From Bacillus sp. FJAT-49711 (GTDB lineage Bacteria; Bacillota; Bacilli; Bacillales; Bacillaceae_C): DNA of 64,000 bases. Location of the stretch: positions 62,001 through 126,000 of the forward strand of contig NZ_JAGYPL010000004.1 of the NCBI RefSeq assembly GCF_018343715.1, written 5' to 3'. Below the pieces are notes generated by a model that did not search any database, was not told the DNA's origin, and saw only the letters and a list, made by a program, of their open reading frames with translations. Shown piece by piece: positions 8,817 through 16,979 of the stretch. Each line of letters opens with the position of its first letter. The stretch's first letter is position 1. The position numbers and the translations under genes were made by a program.

Positions 8817-10540
8817 TCGATGCCACCTCCAATGCGTGCATGGATAAGACGAGAATATGCCCCATTCTTTTGAATAAGTTCGCGATGTGACCCACTTTCG
8901 ACTAGTTCGCCATTTTCCAAAACAAGAATGATATCCATGTTTTTCATCCAATGAAGACGATGGGTTGCAAAAAATACAAGTTTATTTTCAAACATTGGCA
9001 ATATGATTTTCTTTAATTCATGTTCTGTTTCAATATCTAAGTGTGCTGTCGGCTCATCAAACAACATAATCGGTCTGTTTTCGAGTAATGCACGAGCCAA
9101 CGCGACACGCTGATCTTCCCCACCGCTTAATGCACGTCCACCCTGTCCAATTTTCTCGTTTAATCCTTCCGGAAAGCTGTTCATCAGCTCACTTAATCCA
9201 GCCATATTTACTGCTTGTTCAATGTTGTCATTGGATGGATTTTTAGCATATAAGCTTATATTTTCAGCAAGCGTGCCTGAAAATATATATGGATGCTGAG
9301 GAATATACGTAACTTGTTGTTGCCATCCTGGAATCGTTAAGTGTGGCAAAACTGTACCGTTAACATAAATTTCCCCCGTAGAAATTTGTGTAAATCCTGA
9401 TAAAATATCAATTAACGTAGATTTTCCTGCACCCGAAGCACCGACTATCCCTACCTTACTGAATCCACTTATCTCCGTATTTATATTATCTAGAATAAGT
9501 CGGTTTTCTTCCGTAGAAGACTTTGTCAAATTCTGAATGGACAATGTGCTTTTTTCATCCCATTCCTTTATCGACGCATATATTTTTTCTTCTGAAATTC
9601 CTTCATTTCTTAAAAAAGCATGAATCTTTTCTCCCGCTTCTTTCCCATCCATCGTTGCGTGATAATCATTTCCTAATTCACGTACAGGATGAAAAAATTC
9701 CGGAGCTAAAATAAGAATCGTTAAAGCAGGCTCCAAACCAATCCCACCATTAATAAGGCGCAGACCTAGTTCAACCGCTACGACCGCTATAGATAAACTA
9801 GAGAAAAAGTCTAAAGAAAATGTAGATAAAAAAGCGACCCGAAGCGTGCGATTAGTCGCAATTCTATATTTATTGCTCACTAACTTAATTGCTTCCCGAT
9901 GGGTTTTACTTTTTCCTAAATACTTAAGTGTAACTAAGCCACGCAATGAATCGACAAAGTGACGGGATAGAAGCTGATACGTATCCCATTGCGCATCAAT
10001 TTGTTTTTTTGCAGTAAAACCCAATAAGATTAGAAAAATAATCATTATTGGCATGACAATCGCTAAAATGATTCCTGATGCTGTATCCACTTTTAACACG
10101 TACATGAAAACGATTATAGGAATACAAATCATGGCAACAACACGTGGAATAAACAGTTTTAAATACGTCTTGAAATTCGGGATTCCTTCAAGGCATAGAG
10201 TAATCATATCCCCAGATCCTTTTTTTCCAATGATTCGAGGTCCAAGCACGAATAATTTTTCAACTAGCAATTGTTGAAAATGAAAAGAGGTATTATTAGC
10301 AAAGCGATACGCAAGTTTTTCCTTCATCCACTGTAGAAAGTGTCTAATAATATAACTTCCAATAAACGATGCAAACGAAGGAAGGACTGCATAAATGGCA
10401 GCCCCTTTATACATTTTTACAATTGCTTCCGATAAATACACTGCTTGAAAGATAACCGCAAGTGCTTGGGCAATCGTCAAGATGCCAACAATGAATAGTA
10501 GACTTTTACTTCCTCGATAATGTAGAAGATGTTTGTCCAT
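8813..10540 (-). CDS. cydD: Thiol reductant ABC exporter subunit CydD
   Basis: This is the other half of the CydDC exporter. It has six membrane helices over about residues 15-310, then an ATPase with Walker A GASGAGKST, signature ALSGGEDQRVALARAL and Walker B IMLFDEPTAHLD. In the signature, D replaces the more usual R or Q after GGE. Its length (575) is normal. The start codon overlaps the cydB stop by one base (TGATG) and its stop overlaps the cydC start, which gives a tight cydABDC transcription unit. In the B. subtilis naming this is cydC. Confidence 0.92.
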   Translation of the reverse strand: MDKHLLHYRGSKSLLFIVGILTIAQALAVIFQAVYLSEAIVKMYKGAAIYAVLPSFASFIGSYIIRHFLQWMKEKLAYRFANNTSFHFQQLLVEKLFVLGPRIIGKKGSGDMITLCLEGIPNFKTYLKLFIPRVVAMICIPIIVFMYVLKVDTASGIILAIVMPIMIIFLILLGFTAKKQIDAQWDTYQLLSRHFVDSLRGLVTLKYLGKSKTHREAIKLVSNKYRIATNRTLRVAFLSTFSLDFFSSLSIAVVAVELGLRLINGGIGLEPALTILILAPEFFHPVRELGNDYHATMDGKEAGEKIHAFLRNEGISEEKIYASIKEWDEKSTLSIQNLTKSSTEENRLILDNINTEISGFSKVGIVGASGAGKSTLIDILSGFTQISTGEIYVNGTVLPHLTIPGWQQQVTYIPQHPYIFSGTLAENISLYAKNPSNDNIEQAVNMAGLSELMNSFPEGLNEKIGQGGRALSGGEDQRVALARALLENRPIMLFDEPTAHLDIETEHELKKIILPMFENKLVFFATHRLHWMKNMDIILVLENGELVESGSHRELIQKNGAYSRLIHARIGGGIE

Positions 10541-11553
10541 CAGTATTCTAAATGCTCCTTACTTGTAACCCGTTTTCTGAAAATATAATAGCTCCAGATC
10601 GTGTAGCCAAGGACAATGGGTACCATAACAGCTGCAACAATCGTCATCAGTTTTAATGAATATTGACCAGAGGCAGCATTATAAACGGTTAAATTATTTA
10701 AGAAGCTTGTGGAGCTAATCATCACATTTGGAAACAATGCGATGAAAAACGAAGATGTAATGATCATTAAAACCAAACCGGTAACTGTAAAACTATATCC
10801 TTCTTTTTTATTTCGCAGCAGCGGAAGCAAAATAAGGTATAGAATGACAACGAGACCATAAAGCGGATAGAACAACATCCCTTTTTCAGAAAAAGCGTCA
10901 GTATTCATTCCTGTTAAAACTGTAAATAAGACAAGAACTCCCCCACATGTCAAATAAATTTTCTGAGCCATTTGACGTGCACGCTCCCGCAAAGAACCAG
11001 TCGTTTTCAATGAAATAAACATTAATCCATGTAAATAGGTTAGCAGTACAAAAGCTATACCACCTACGACAGTGTAAATATTTACAATATCCACGAAGCC
11101 TGCATGCATATTCATATGTTCATCTATTGGCAGCCCTTTTATTAAGCTGGAGAACAATATTCCCAATAAAAATGGAGGCAGCAAACTGCCTAGGAATATT
11201 GACCAATCCCATGTAAGAGTCCATCTTTTCGAGTTTACTTTTCCTCTAAATTCAAATGCAACTCCCCTTGCAATTAAAGCAAGTAAAAGAACAACAAATG
11301 GAAGATAATATCCGCTGAATAATGTTGCGTACCAATGCGGAAATGCAGCAAACATTGCTCCTCCAGCAGTAATAAGCCAAACTTCATTTGCATCCCAGAA
11401 AGGACCAATTGAATTAATCAGCATTCTTTTTTCTAATTCATTTTTTGCAAGGAATTTTGTACTCATCCCTACCCCGAAGTCGAAGCCTTCTAAGAATACA
11501 AAACCAACAAATAAAACGGCAATCAGTACAAACCACAACTCACTCAGCTGCAT
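10540..11553 (-). CDS. cydB: Cytochrome bd ubiquinol oxidase subunit II
   Basis: This is the smaller core subunit of the high-affinity terminal oxidase, which oxidises menaquinol and reduces oxygen when oxygen is scarce. The 337-residue protein has about eight to nine membrane helices. It contains the typical N-terminal FVFLEGFDFGVGM and the segment GPFWDANEVWLI that is highly conserved in CydB. Its start lies inside the 3' end of cydA (14-base overlap) and its stop overlaps cydD, so the four genes are co-transcribed. The family is unambiguous. Confidence 0.96.
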   Translation of the reverse strand: MQLSELWFVLIAVLFVGFVFLEGFDFGVGMSTKFLAKNELEKRMLINSIGPFWDANEVWLITAGGAMFAAFPHWYATLFSGYYLPFVVLLLALIARGVAFEFRGKVNSKRWTLTWDWSIFLGSLLPPFLLGILFSSLIKGLPIDEHMNMHAGFVDIVNIYTVVGGIAFVLLTYLHGLMFISLKTTGSLRERARQMAQKIYLTCGGVLVLFTVLTGMNTDAFSEKGMLFYPLYGLVVILYLILLPLLRNKKEGYSFTVTGLVLMIITSSFFIALFPNVMISSTSFLNNLTVYNAASGQYSLKLMTIVAAVMVPIVLGYTIWSYYIFRKRVTSKEHLEY

Positions 11554-12943
11554 TTTTCAACCCTCCCATTTCAAATGGATCTGAAGCGGTAATATCTTCT
11601 TTTGTTTTTTCATGTGGACCTTGTTTTATTACCCTTATAAACAAATACACCATCGCAATCGCAAGTAAGGTATAAATAAGCGAGAAAGATATTAATGAAA
11701 ATAATATTTGTCCGGCGGTTACATTAGGTGAAATCCCATCAGAGGTCAACATTAGTCCGTTGACTACCCAAGGCTGACGTCCAATTTCCGACATAATCCA
11801 TCCAAAGGAATTTCCAATAAACGGGAAGAATATGGCAAGAACAAGCCATTTTAAATAACGTCGGCTTTCAACAATTTTTCCTCTCCACATTAAGAATAAG
11901 CCCATTCCACTTAATAAAATTAAAAGTCCCCCTGTACCAGCCATAATTCTAAAACTCCAAAAAGTTGTTTTTACAGGAGGTATGTAATCTCCCTCTCCGA
12001 ACTTCTGTACAAACTGCTCTTGAAGAGTTTTCAGCCCTTCTACTTTTCCGGTAAATTCACTGAAAGCTAAATAACTTAATAAATATGGAATTTCAATTCT
12101 TGAAGTACTTTTTTTATTTTCCGTATCAATATTAGCGATGACCGTCCATGCTGCTGGATCACCACTATCATCCCAAAGAGCTTCCGCTGCCGCCATTTTC
12201 ATTGGCTGAGCGGACATTAAATATGTCGCTTGTGAATGTCCAGAAAAAGCAATGCCTAATCCGGCTACGAGTCCAAGAATAAGAGAAATAACCATTGATC
12301 GTTTAAAAAATAGAAGATCTTTTTTCTTCAAAATATTCCATGCACTAACACCAATAACAAAGAAAGCAGCAGTAGCAAAGCTAGCAAATATCGTATGTGG
12401 AAAAGCTACCATTAGTTTTGGATTGGTCAAAACGGCTATTATGTCATTCATTTCAGCACGACCATTTTGAATCGTGAAACCAACTGGATTTTGCATAAAA
12501 GAGTTAGCAGCTAAAATCCAAAACGCGGATAAAATGGTTCCAATTGAAACAAGCCAAATACAAGCGAGATGAAGTTTTTTCGGGATTCGATCCCATCCAA
12601 AAATCCAAAGCCCAATAAATGTTGACTCCATAAAGAATGCAAGTAGCGCCTCAATTGCTAAAGGAGCACCAAATACATCGCCAACAAAACGAGAATACGA
12701 TGACCAGTTCATACCAAATTGAAATTCTTGAATAATCCCAGTAACAACACCGACCGCAAAGTTGATAAGGAAAAATGTTCCCCAAAACTTGGTCATTTTT
12801 TTATACACTTCATCTTTCTTAACTAAATACATCGTTTGCATAATAGCAATGATAAAAGCCAATCCAATCGATAACGGAACGAAGATAAAATGAAACAAAG
12901 TAGTAGATGCAAACTGAATCCTTGCTAGGATAATTTCTTCCAT
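11540..12943 (-). CDS. cydA: Cytochrome bd ubiquinol oxidase subunit I
   Basis: This is the heme-bearing catalytic subunit of cytochrome bd. His18 in LFHFIFVPLS corresponds to an axial heme ligand. A second conserved His lies in AFPHTIFASF, and GRQPWVVNG marks the menaquinol/heme region. Its 467 residues fit the short Q-loop class seen in Bacillus. It is the first gene of the cyd operon. The ATG is preceded by GGAGGAGAAACAA. Upstream lie a promoter whose -35 overlaps a Rex-type box and a second Rex-like box, so expression should rise at high NADH/NAD or low oxygen. Confidence 0.96.
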   Translation of the reverse strand: MEEIILARIQFASTTLFHFIFVPLSIGLAFIIAIMQTMYLVKKDEVYKKMTKFWGTFFLINFAVGVVTGIIQEFQFGMNWSSYSRFVGDVFGAPLAIEALLAFFMESTFIGLWIFGWDRIPKKLHLACIWLVSIGTILSAFWILAANSFMQNPVGFTIQNGRAEMNDIIAVLTNPKLMVAFPHTIFASFATAAFFVIGVSAWNILKKKDLLFFKRSMVISLILGLVAGLGIAFSGHSQATYLMSAQPMKMAAAEALWDDSGDPAAWTVIANIDTENKKSTSRIEIPYLLSYLAFSEFTGKVEGLKTLQEQFVQKFGEGDYIPPVKTTFWSFRIMAGTGGLLILLSGMGLFLMWRGKIVESRRYLKWLVLAIFFPFIGNSFGWIMSEIGRQPWVVNGLMLTSDGISPNVTAGQILFSLISFSLIYTLLAIAMVYLFIRVIKQGPHEKTKEDITASDPFEMGGLKNAAE

Positions 12944-12973
12944 TATTTGTTTCTCCTCCTAATTGAAAATATG

Positions 12974-13012
12974 AGTATAGTAGTTTAGATCATCTTGTGA
13001 ATGTATGCACAA
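12974..13012 (-). promoter_or_regulatory. cyd promoter overlapped by a Rex box
   Basis: On the minus strand, TTCACA (12996-13001), a 16-base gap and TATACT (12974-12979) form a plausible promoter. The 18-mer TTGTGAATGTATGCACAA (12995-13012) is a near-perfect Rex operator and covers the -35. Rex represses cydABCD in B. subtilis until NADH rises. Confidence 0.75.
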
Positions 13013-13069
13013 ATGTGAATTTCATTAATCCATAGGTAATGAAAACAAGACACATATGGGCCTTCTAAT

Positions 13070-13087
13070 ACGTGATATTTTTCACAA
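13070..13087. promoter_or_regulatory. Second Rex-like box upstream of cydA
   Basis: ACGTGATATTTTTCACAA keeps one full half site (TTCACAA) and a weaker one. Multiple Rex boxes upstream of cyd are known in B. subtilis. A further partial TTGTGA motif lies near 13145. Confidence 0.6.
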
Positions 13088-13251
13088 ATATACTGACTTT
13101 TGGATAAGGATATTTTTGAATTTAGAAGTAGCTTGTTGGTGAATTTGTGACAAGTTGAGCATACTCTTCCTTAAGAAGAGTAAATTTTATAACATTTCCA
13201 AGTCTGACTTTTTACAAAGATAGTAAAATAACATGGTTTTTCTTGAGCAAG

Positions 13252-13575
13252 TCATTTTTTCAATAAATGCTGAATGGAGTAAACTGGATGGTGTAATAGC
13301 ATCCTTGGACCAGCAGTACGCATAACCTGCTTAATCTTTTCACGATAGACCGGTTTATAACAATGGATCTTGCAATTCGAACAAGCTGACTTTTCTTCAC
13401 CAAATCTGCAAAGTGAAAGTCTTTTTAAGGCATATTCCTTTAGTTCGTGACATTCTTCACAAAGACCATTAAAATGATGCCTTTTTCGACAATACCATTC
13501 AATCATTTTCGTAATGATTTCCTTTTCCTTTTGAATGACAGGTCCGTTATTTAGTTCCCTTTTCGTTCGAGGCAC
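13252..13575 (-). CDS. YgbA_NO-family (nitrous oxide-stimulated promoter) cysteine-rich protein
   Basis: This 107-residue protein belongs to the YgbA/NO-stimulated family, described in enterobacteria as induced by nitric oxide stress. The family pattern is clear: EKEIITKMIEWYC, LCEECHELKEYALKRL, CRFGEEKSACSNCKIHCYKP and a C-terminal GPRMLLHHP. The many paired cysteines suggest metal or Fe-S binding, which is inference. A GTG start sits seven bases after AGGTG. It is next to the low-oxygen cyd operon. A palindrome resembling an NsrR site lies just upstream at 13608-13622, which would fit nitric-oxide control. Confidence 0.82.
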   Translation of the reverse strand: MPRTKRELNNGPVIQKEKEIITKMIEWYCRKRHHFNGLCEECHELKEYALKRLSLCRFGEEKSACSNCKIHCYKPVYREKIKQVMRTAGPRMLLHHPVYSIQHLLKK

Positions 13576-13607
13576 TCGTATTCACCTTCTTTTAAAATTA
13601 TGTAAGC

Positions 13608-13622
13608 ATATCCTTAAGATAC
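13608..13622. promoter_or_regulatory. Candidate NsrR-like operator
   Basis: ATATCCTTAAGATAC is an imperfect palindrome similar to the NsrR-type site ATGTATTTTAAATACAT described for Gram-positives. It sits in the presumed promoter of the YgbA_NO gene. The match is partial. Confidence 0.35.
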
Positions 13623-13668
13623 CATAATTCATAATTTTAGTGAAACATTCGAAACACTAGCACTTTCA

Positions 13669-13920
13669 TTAAGTAATATAATTTTTCAAGAAAATGATTT
13701 CAGCACCGTATAGAATTTGCCCTACTCGTATCACGTTAGATTTCAGCTTATTCCAATCTTTCAATTGCGAAACGCTCACATGGTTAGCCGCTGATATTTT
13801 CCATAGCTAATCACCTTTTTTTACTTTATATTGCCTACTTGCTGCATCTACTGAAGCTGAAAAAGTAGATAATGCTAGAGTTGCCGCTAAGCAAAAGGAT
13901 ACTAGTTGTTTTTTCTTCAT
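13669..13920 (-). pseudogene. Exported LysM-domain protein interrupted by an amber codon
   Basis: The gene starts at the ATG at 13920 behind AGAGGGG and encodes a good signal peptide (MKKKQLVSFCLAATLALS...ASVDA), followed by a LysM repeat beginning YKVKKGD. The next codon is TAG (13807-13809), at the position that is Ser or Thr in the LysM consensus GDSLWKI. In the same frame the domain then continues intact: LWKISAANHVSVSQLKDWN, ending VIRVGQILYG, until a stop at 13669. A single C-to-A type change would explain it. No catalytic domain follows, so the protein was already short or had lost its enzyme part. It is probably a recent pseudogene of a cell-wall-binding protein. Confidence 0.75.
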
Positions 13921-14036
13921 GATGTTTTCCCCTCTAATTGTAAATAGTAGCAATGACTTCATCTCCCCCAGAATATAACAATTTCGCAAGAGGATAAAAA
14001 CTCCAATTTAGTAGTTTTATAGAAAAAAAAATAAGG

Positions 14037-14411
14037 TCAGCTTTTTTCTCTGATCCCTATCCCTTTCATACGTTCCTTTAAATTTGAAACTAATATAGAA
14101 CTACCTAACCAGCAGAAAAGCCCTAACATAACACTAAATAACCAATTATTACTTATTATCAATCCAAGCCAAACAGTCGTAACACAAATAACTCCGCCTA
14201 TCATTCCAAAAACTGATCCCTTAGCTATTTTAGCAGCGTTCATTGATCCAGAAGCAATTCCTACCATTAATATTGCGGTGATCATTACAGCTGGAAATGC
14301 GGCAAAAATTCCAGACAAGATCTTCCAAGGAGAAATGATAGTTACAATATAACTAAACATGACCGCCGTTCCACCTAATATAAAACGAATGAGCAAATCT
14401 TTTATTTTCAT
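14037..14411 (-). CDS. DUF3147-family small membrane protein (copy 2)
   Basis: This 124-residue protein has four predicted membrane helices and the family block GIFAAFPAVM near residue 34, followed by a Gly/Ala-rich GSVFGMIGGV helix. DUF3147 proteins have no known function. It lies 18 bases downstream of a paralog and probably forms a two-gene unit with it. The start is the ATG at 14411 after GAGGGGTTTCCC. The two copies probably form a hetero-oligomeric membrane complex, as for other small paired four-helix proteins; this is inference only. Confidence 0.75.
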   Translation of the reverse strand: MKIKDLLIRFILGGTAVMFSYIVTIISPWKILSGIFAAFPAVMITAILMVGIASGSMNAAKIAKGSVFGMIGGVICVTTVWLGLIISNNWLFSVMLGLFCWLGSSILVSNLKERMKGIGIREKS

Positions 14412-14429
14412 GGGAAACCCCTCTTTTTG

Positions 14430-14789
14430 TTATTTTGCAGAAAAAATAACAACGACCATTGATACTATAACCCAGTAGCCCATTGCATGAATAAGTCCAA
14501 GTTTCCATCCTTGTTTCTGCAATAAATACCCAGCAATTATAGCAATCAATATATTTATAGCCATTCCATAAATGGCTCCTTTAGATAATAGAATTGAATG
14601 GGAAATAAGTTCTTCTCCACTAAAATCTAAATGGATCGTTAGAAGCGCAGCTAAATAAACAGCTGGAAAGGCTGCAAAGATTCCTCCTGCTTTCTCTCCT
14701 AATTTATTAGCCACTAGTGAAGACCCCACAACTGCAAATCCGCCTAATAAAAATCGTATTAGTAATGCGAAAAAACTAATTTCGCCCAT
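14430..14789 (-). CDS. DUF3147-family small membrane protein (copy 1)
   Basis: This paralog of the downstream gene has 119 residues and four membrane helices. It shares the block GGIFAAFPAVYLAALL and a Gly-rich helix with GAIYGMAINI. The start is the ATG at 14789 after CGAGGTGG. Sequence identity to copy 2 is concentrated in the AAFPAV segment, so the duplication is old. Function unknown. Confidence 0.75.
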   Translation of the reverse strand: MGEISFFALLIRFLLGGFAVVGSSLVANKLGEKAGGIFAAFPAVYLAALLTIHLDFSGEELISHSILLSKGAIYGMAINILIAIIAGYLLQKQGWKLGLIHAMGYWVIVSMVVVIFSAK

Positions 14790-15276
14790 TTTATTCCACC
14801 TCGATTAAAAGCATATCCACATGGCCAAATAGATGTAATTAACTAACTCAATTGTGAAATTGTTCACATAAATAATTATACACGATAAGATACTAATCTT
14901 CTAGTCTATCCATTGCAATTTATTGTTAAGATTTATAAAACGATTACAATAAATACCAAAGGATAAATTGGGTTCATTTCATTAATGTCTCATTTACATT
15001 ATTGACTAAAAAACCTCTTCCCACAGTGTATTTTTCTGGCATTTATTTCTCGAAGGTAAAGTTGTTCTATCATATATTGTTCGTAGCGTTTTTATTGTTT
15101 GTGATCCGTGTTCATTTAAAAAGTTTCTTCCTTCCACCATTGTTTTTTAGTTTTATAGTCAATGTCAGGTTAAAGGAAATTTATTATTAGTTAGTTGGAT
15201 TCCTTTCCTGCTATTTGTTACTTCCATTTTCATGTGAAAGTCAACGTTTTCCGTCTATCGTGTGACATATTTTATA
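14790..15276. other. Intergenic region without supported features
   Basis: The stretch is very AT-rich. One plus-strand frame of about 60 codons (15002-15190) has no ribosome site and Phe/Leu-rich content typical of chance frames. I see no other feature. Confidence 0.5.
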
Positions 15277-15301
15277 AATGAAAAGCGACCTTTTTGGTCG
15301 C
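15277..15301 (-). terminator. Terminator of the VanW gene
   Basis: The stem is GCGACC/GGTCGC (15285-15290 with 15296-15301), followed on the minus strand by TTTTCATTTAT. It lies just downstream of the VanW-family gene. Confidence 0.65.
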
Positions 15302-15391
15302 GTTCCGATGGTTATTTGCCATAATTCATGTATAGTTTTTATTTATAAATGGAAATGTTACATTGCTTCATCAAGAGCAATAAAAAATCTC

Positions 15392-16450
15392 CTATGCACT
15401 TCTTTTTTTAACTAAGCTTGCGTTTTCCTTAGATGTCCTTAATTCAACGGTCAACGCTCCACCTTTTGCAGATGCTTTAATCAACAAAGGTGCTCCGGTT
15501 GTATTCTGGAACCTAAAATCCTTCCCACCATATGATACCGTTGCGTCCCGCCCTTTCGGTATGTACCCAACATTCACCGAATGATGATGCAATTCTACAT
15601 ACGAAACTGCTAGTTTATCAACTGAATTAAATAAAGTTGTGGACGTCTGGCAAATCCCGCCTCCTATTCCTTCCACGAGTTTACCATTTAAAGCCTCCAT
15701 TGCTTTTTGATATCCATGTTCCGCATCGCTTGGCCCAACAGTTGTATTAAAAGAAAAATAATCATCTATTCCAACAATCACATTATTAATTGCATCTGTA
15801 GATAGTTCAATATTTTTATTCCGCCCATCAGGGCTTCCGCCAAAGTACGTCGTGAAGGTTGCGACCACCACTTCATCCAACTGAGAGGCCTCACCCTCTT
15901 TATAACCACTTTCTGTAGCATATAAAGGAAGTTCTACCGTTCCACCTTCTGCAAAAGCAGCTACCACTTTATCGAATAGCTCCGATTCTTCTAAAATGAC
16001 TCTTGGATTTCCTTTAATAATTTTCCCATCTTTCCCCAATCGATCCGGTATCATTCTTTGATCGTAGCCTTCCGTAGTATCCGTTCCTCTAGCCATTTCT
16101 TTCACCCAACTTTGGATTTCTTGCTTATACGTTTCTTCATTTTCTTTCAGATCTTTACGTATGAAATTAAATGTTTTAATGACTTCCTTCGTATTTGGAT
16201 CAACAACTTCAATATCGATTGGCTTTCGTTCTTCTGCTAGCCTTCTTTCTTCCTCTTTGCGTAGTTCCTCCTCTTTAAGCCTTTCCTCTTCCAACTTTTT
16301 CTGTTCTTTTTCATATAATTCTTTTTGCTTTTCTAATTCAGCAATTTTCTCATCCAGCTCTTTCTGTTTTGCTGCTTGAACGGAACATCCAGTCAAGCCT
16401 AATAAACTGCCCACCAAAATAACAGTAAGCAACCCTCTATACATCCCCAT
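15392..16450 (-). CDS. VanW-family lipoprotein
   Basis: This is a 352-residue exported lipoprotein. The signal peptide ends in the lipobox LLGLTGC. A strongly charged coiled coil (about residues 28-75, Lys/Glu-rich) acts as a spacer, and a C-terminal VanW domain contains EGIGGGICQTSTTLFN and HHSVNVGYIPKGRDAT. VanW-type proteins occur in glycopeptide resistance clusters and in many spore formers, but their biochemical role is unsettled. No van genes lie nearby, so it is probably a general cell-envelope protein. The terminator at 15277-15301 closes the unit. Confidence 0.88.
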   Translation of the reverse strand: MGMYRGLLTVILVGSLLGLTGCSVQAAKQKELDEKIAELEKQKELYEKEQKKLEEERLKEEELRKEEERRLAEERKPIDIEVVDPNTKEVIKTFNFIRKDLKENEETYKQEIQSWVKEMARGTDTTEGYDQRMIPDRLGKDGKIIKGNPRVILEESELFDKVVAAFAEGGTVELPLYATESGYKEGEASQLDEVVVATFTTYFGGSPDGRNKNIELSTDAINNVIVGIDDYFSFNTTVGPSDAEHGYQKAMEALNGKLVEGIGGGICQTSTTLFNSVDKLAVSYVELHHHSVNVGYIPKGRDATVSYGGKDFRFQNTTGAPLLIKASAKGGALTVELRTSKENASLVKKRSA

Positions 16451-16979
16451 TTTTTTATCCCAACTTTTCTATATATTTTAATCTTTTGGCTCACATTCTC
16501 CACTCTATTCAAATAGGCATATCTATATTCCCTCGACTTTGAATTTGGGCTTTTTTCAATAATTTATTTTTCTTATGACTATGATTCGCTATATAAGCTG
16601 TTTATTCCTTGAATAATATATGCGAAAACCAAATAATTCGTTCGACGGTTTTTTTCGGCATTTTCCTGCTGAACATTCGCTAACAATTATGCATTTCTTA
16701 CTTTTCCATTTTCCCCTATAACATAAGACGCAAAAAAAGAACTTTTGATTCAAATACTTTTGAATCTTAAACAAATTTTTCACACTGTGAAACATTTAAT
16801 TGGTGCATATGATTCCTACAAAAAATGGACAAGATCTTGTTCAATTCTTTTTCATGATATGCTTGTTAACTTATCAATATAGTCTTTAGAAGGTGAATTT
16901 CTAGCAAAATGGCTTTTTACTAGCAAAAATTAATATAAAATAAGAATAAACACAATAGTGAAATGAGGATGAAACACAG
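16451..16979. other. Divergent intergenic region
   Basis: This is the promoter region between two diverging genes. It is AT-rich. No convincing operator or small gene was seen, and a minus-strand frame at 16589-16795 has no ribosome site. Confidence 0.4.

Noticed and set aside
7089-8951. Longer cydC reading starting inside cydD
   Set aside because: The extra 45 residues are an out-of-frame shadow of cydD; the ATG at 8816 has a strong ribosome site.
15002-15190. Plus-strand frame of 62 codons
   Set aside because: No ribosome site and a composition typical of AT-rich noncoding DNA.
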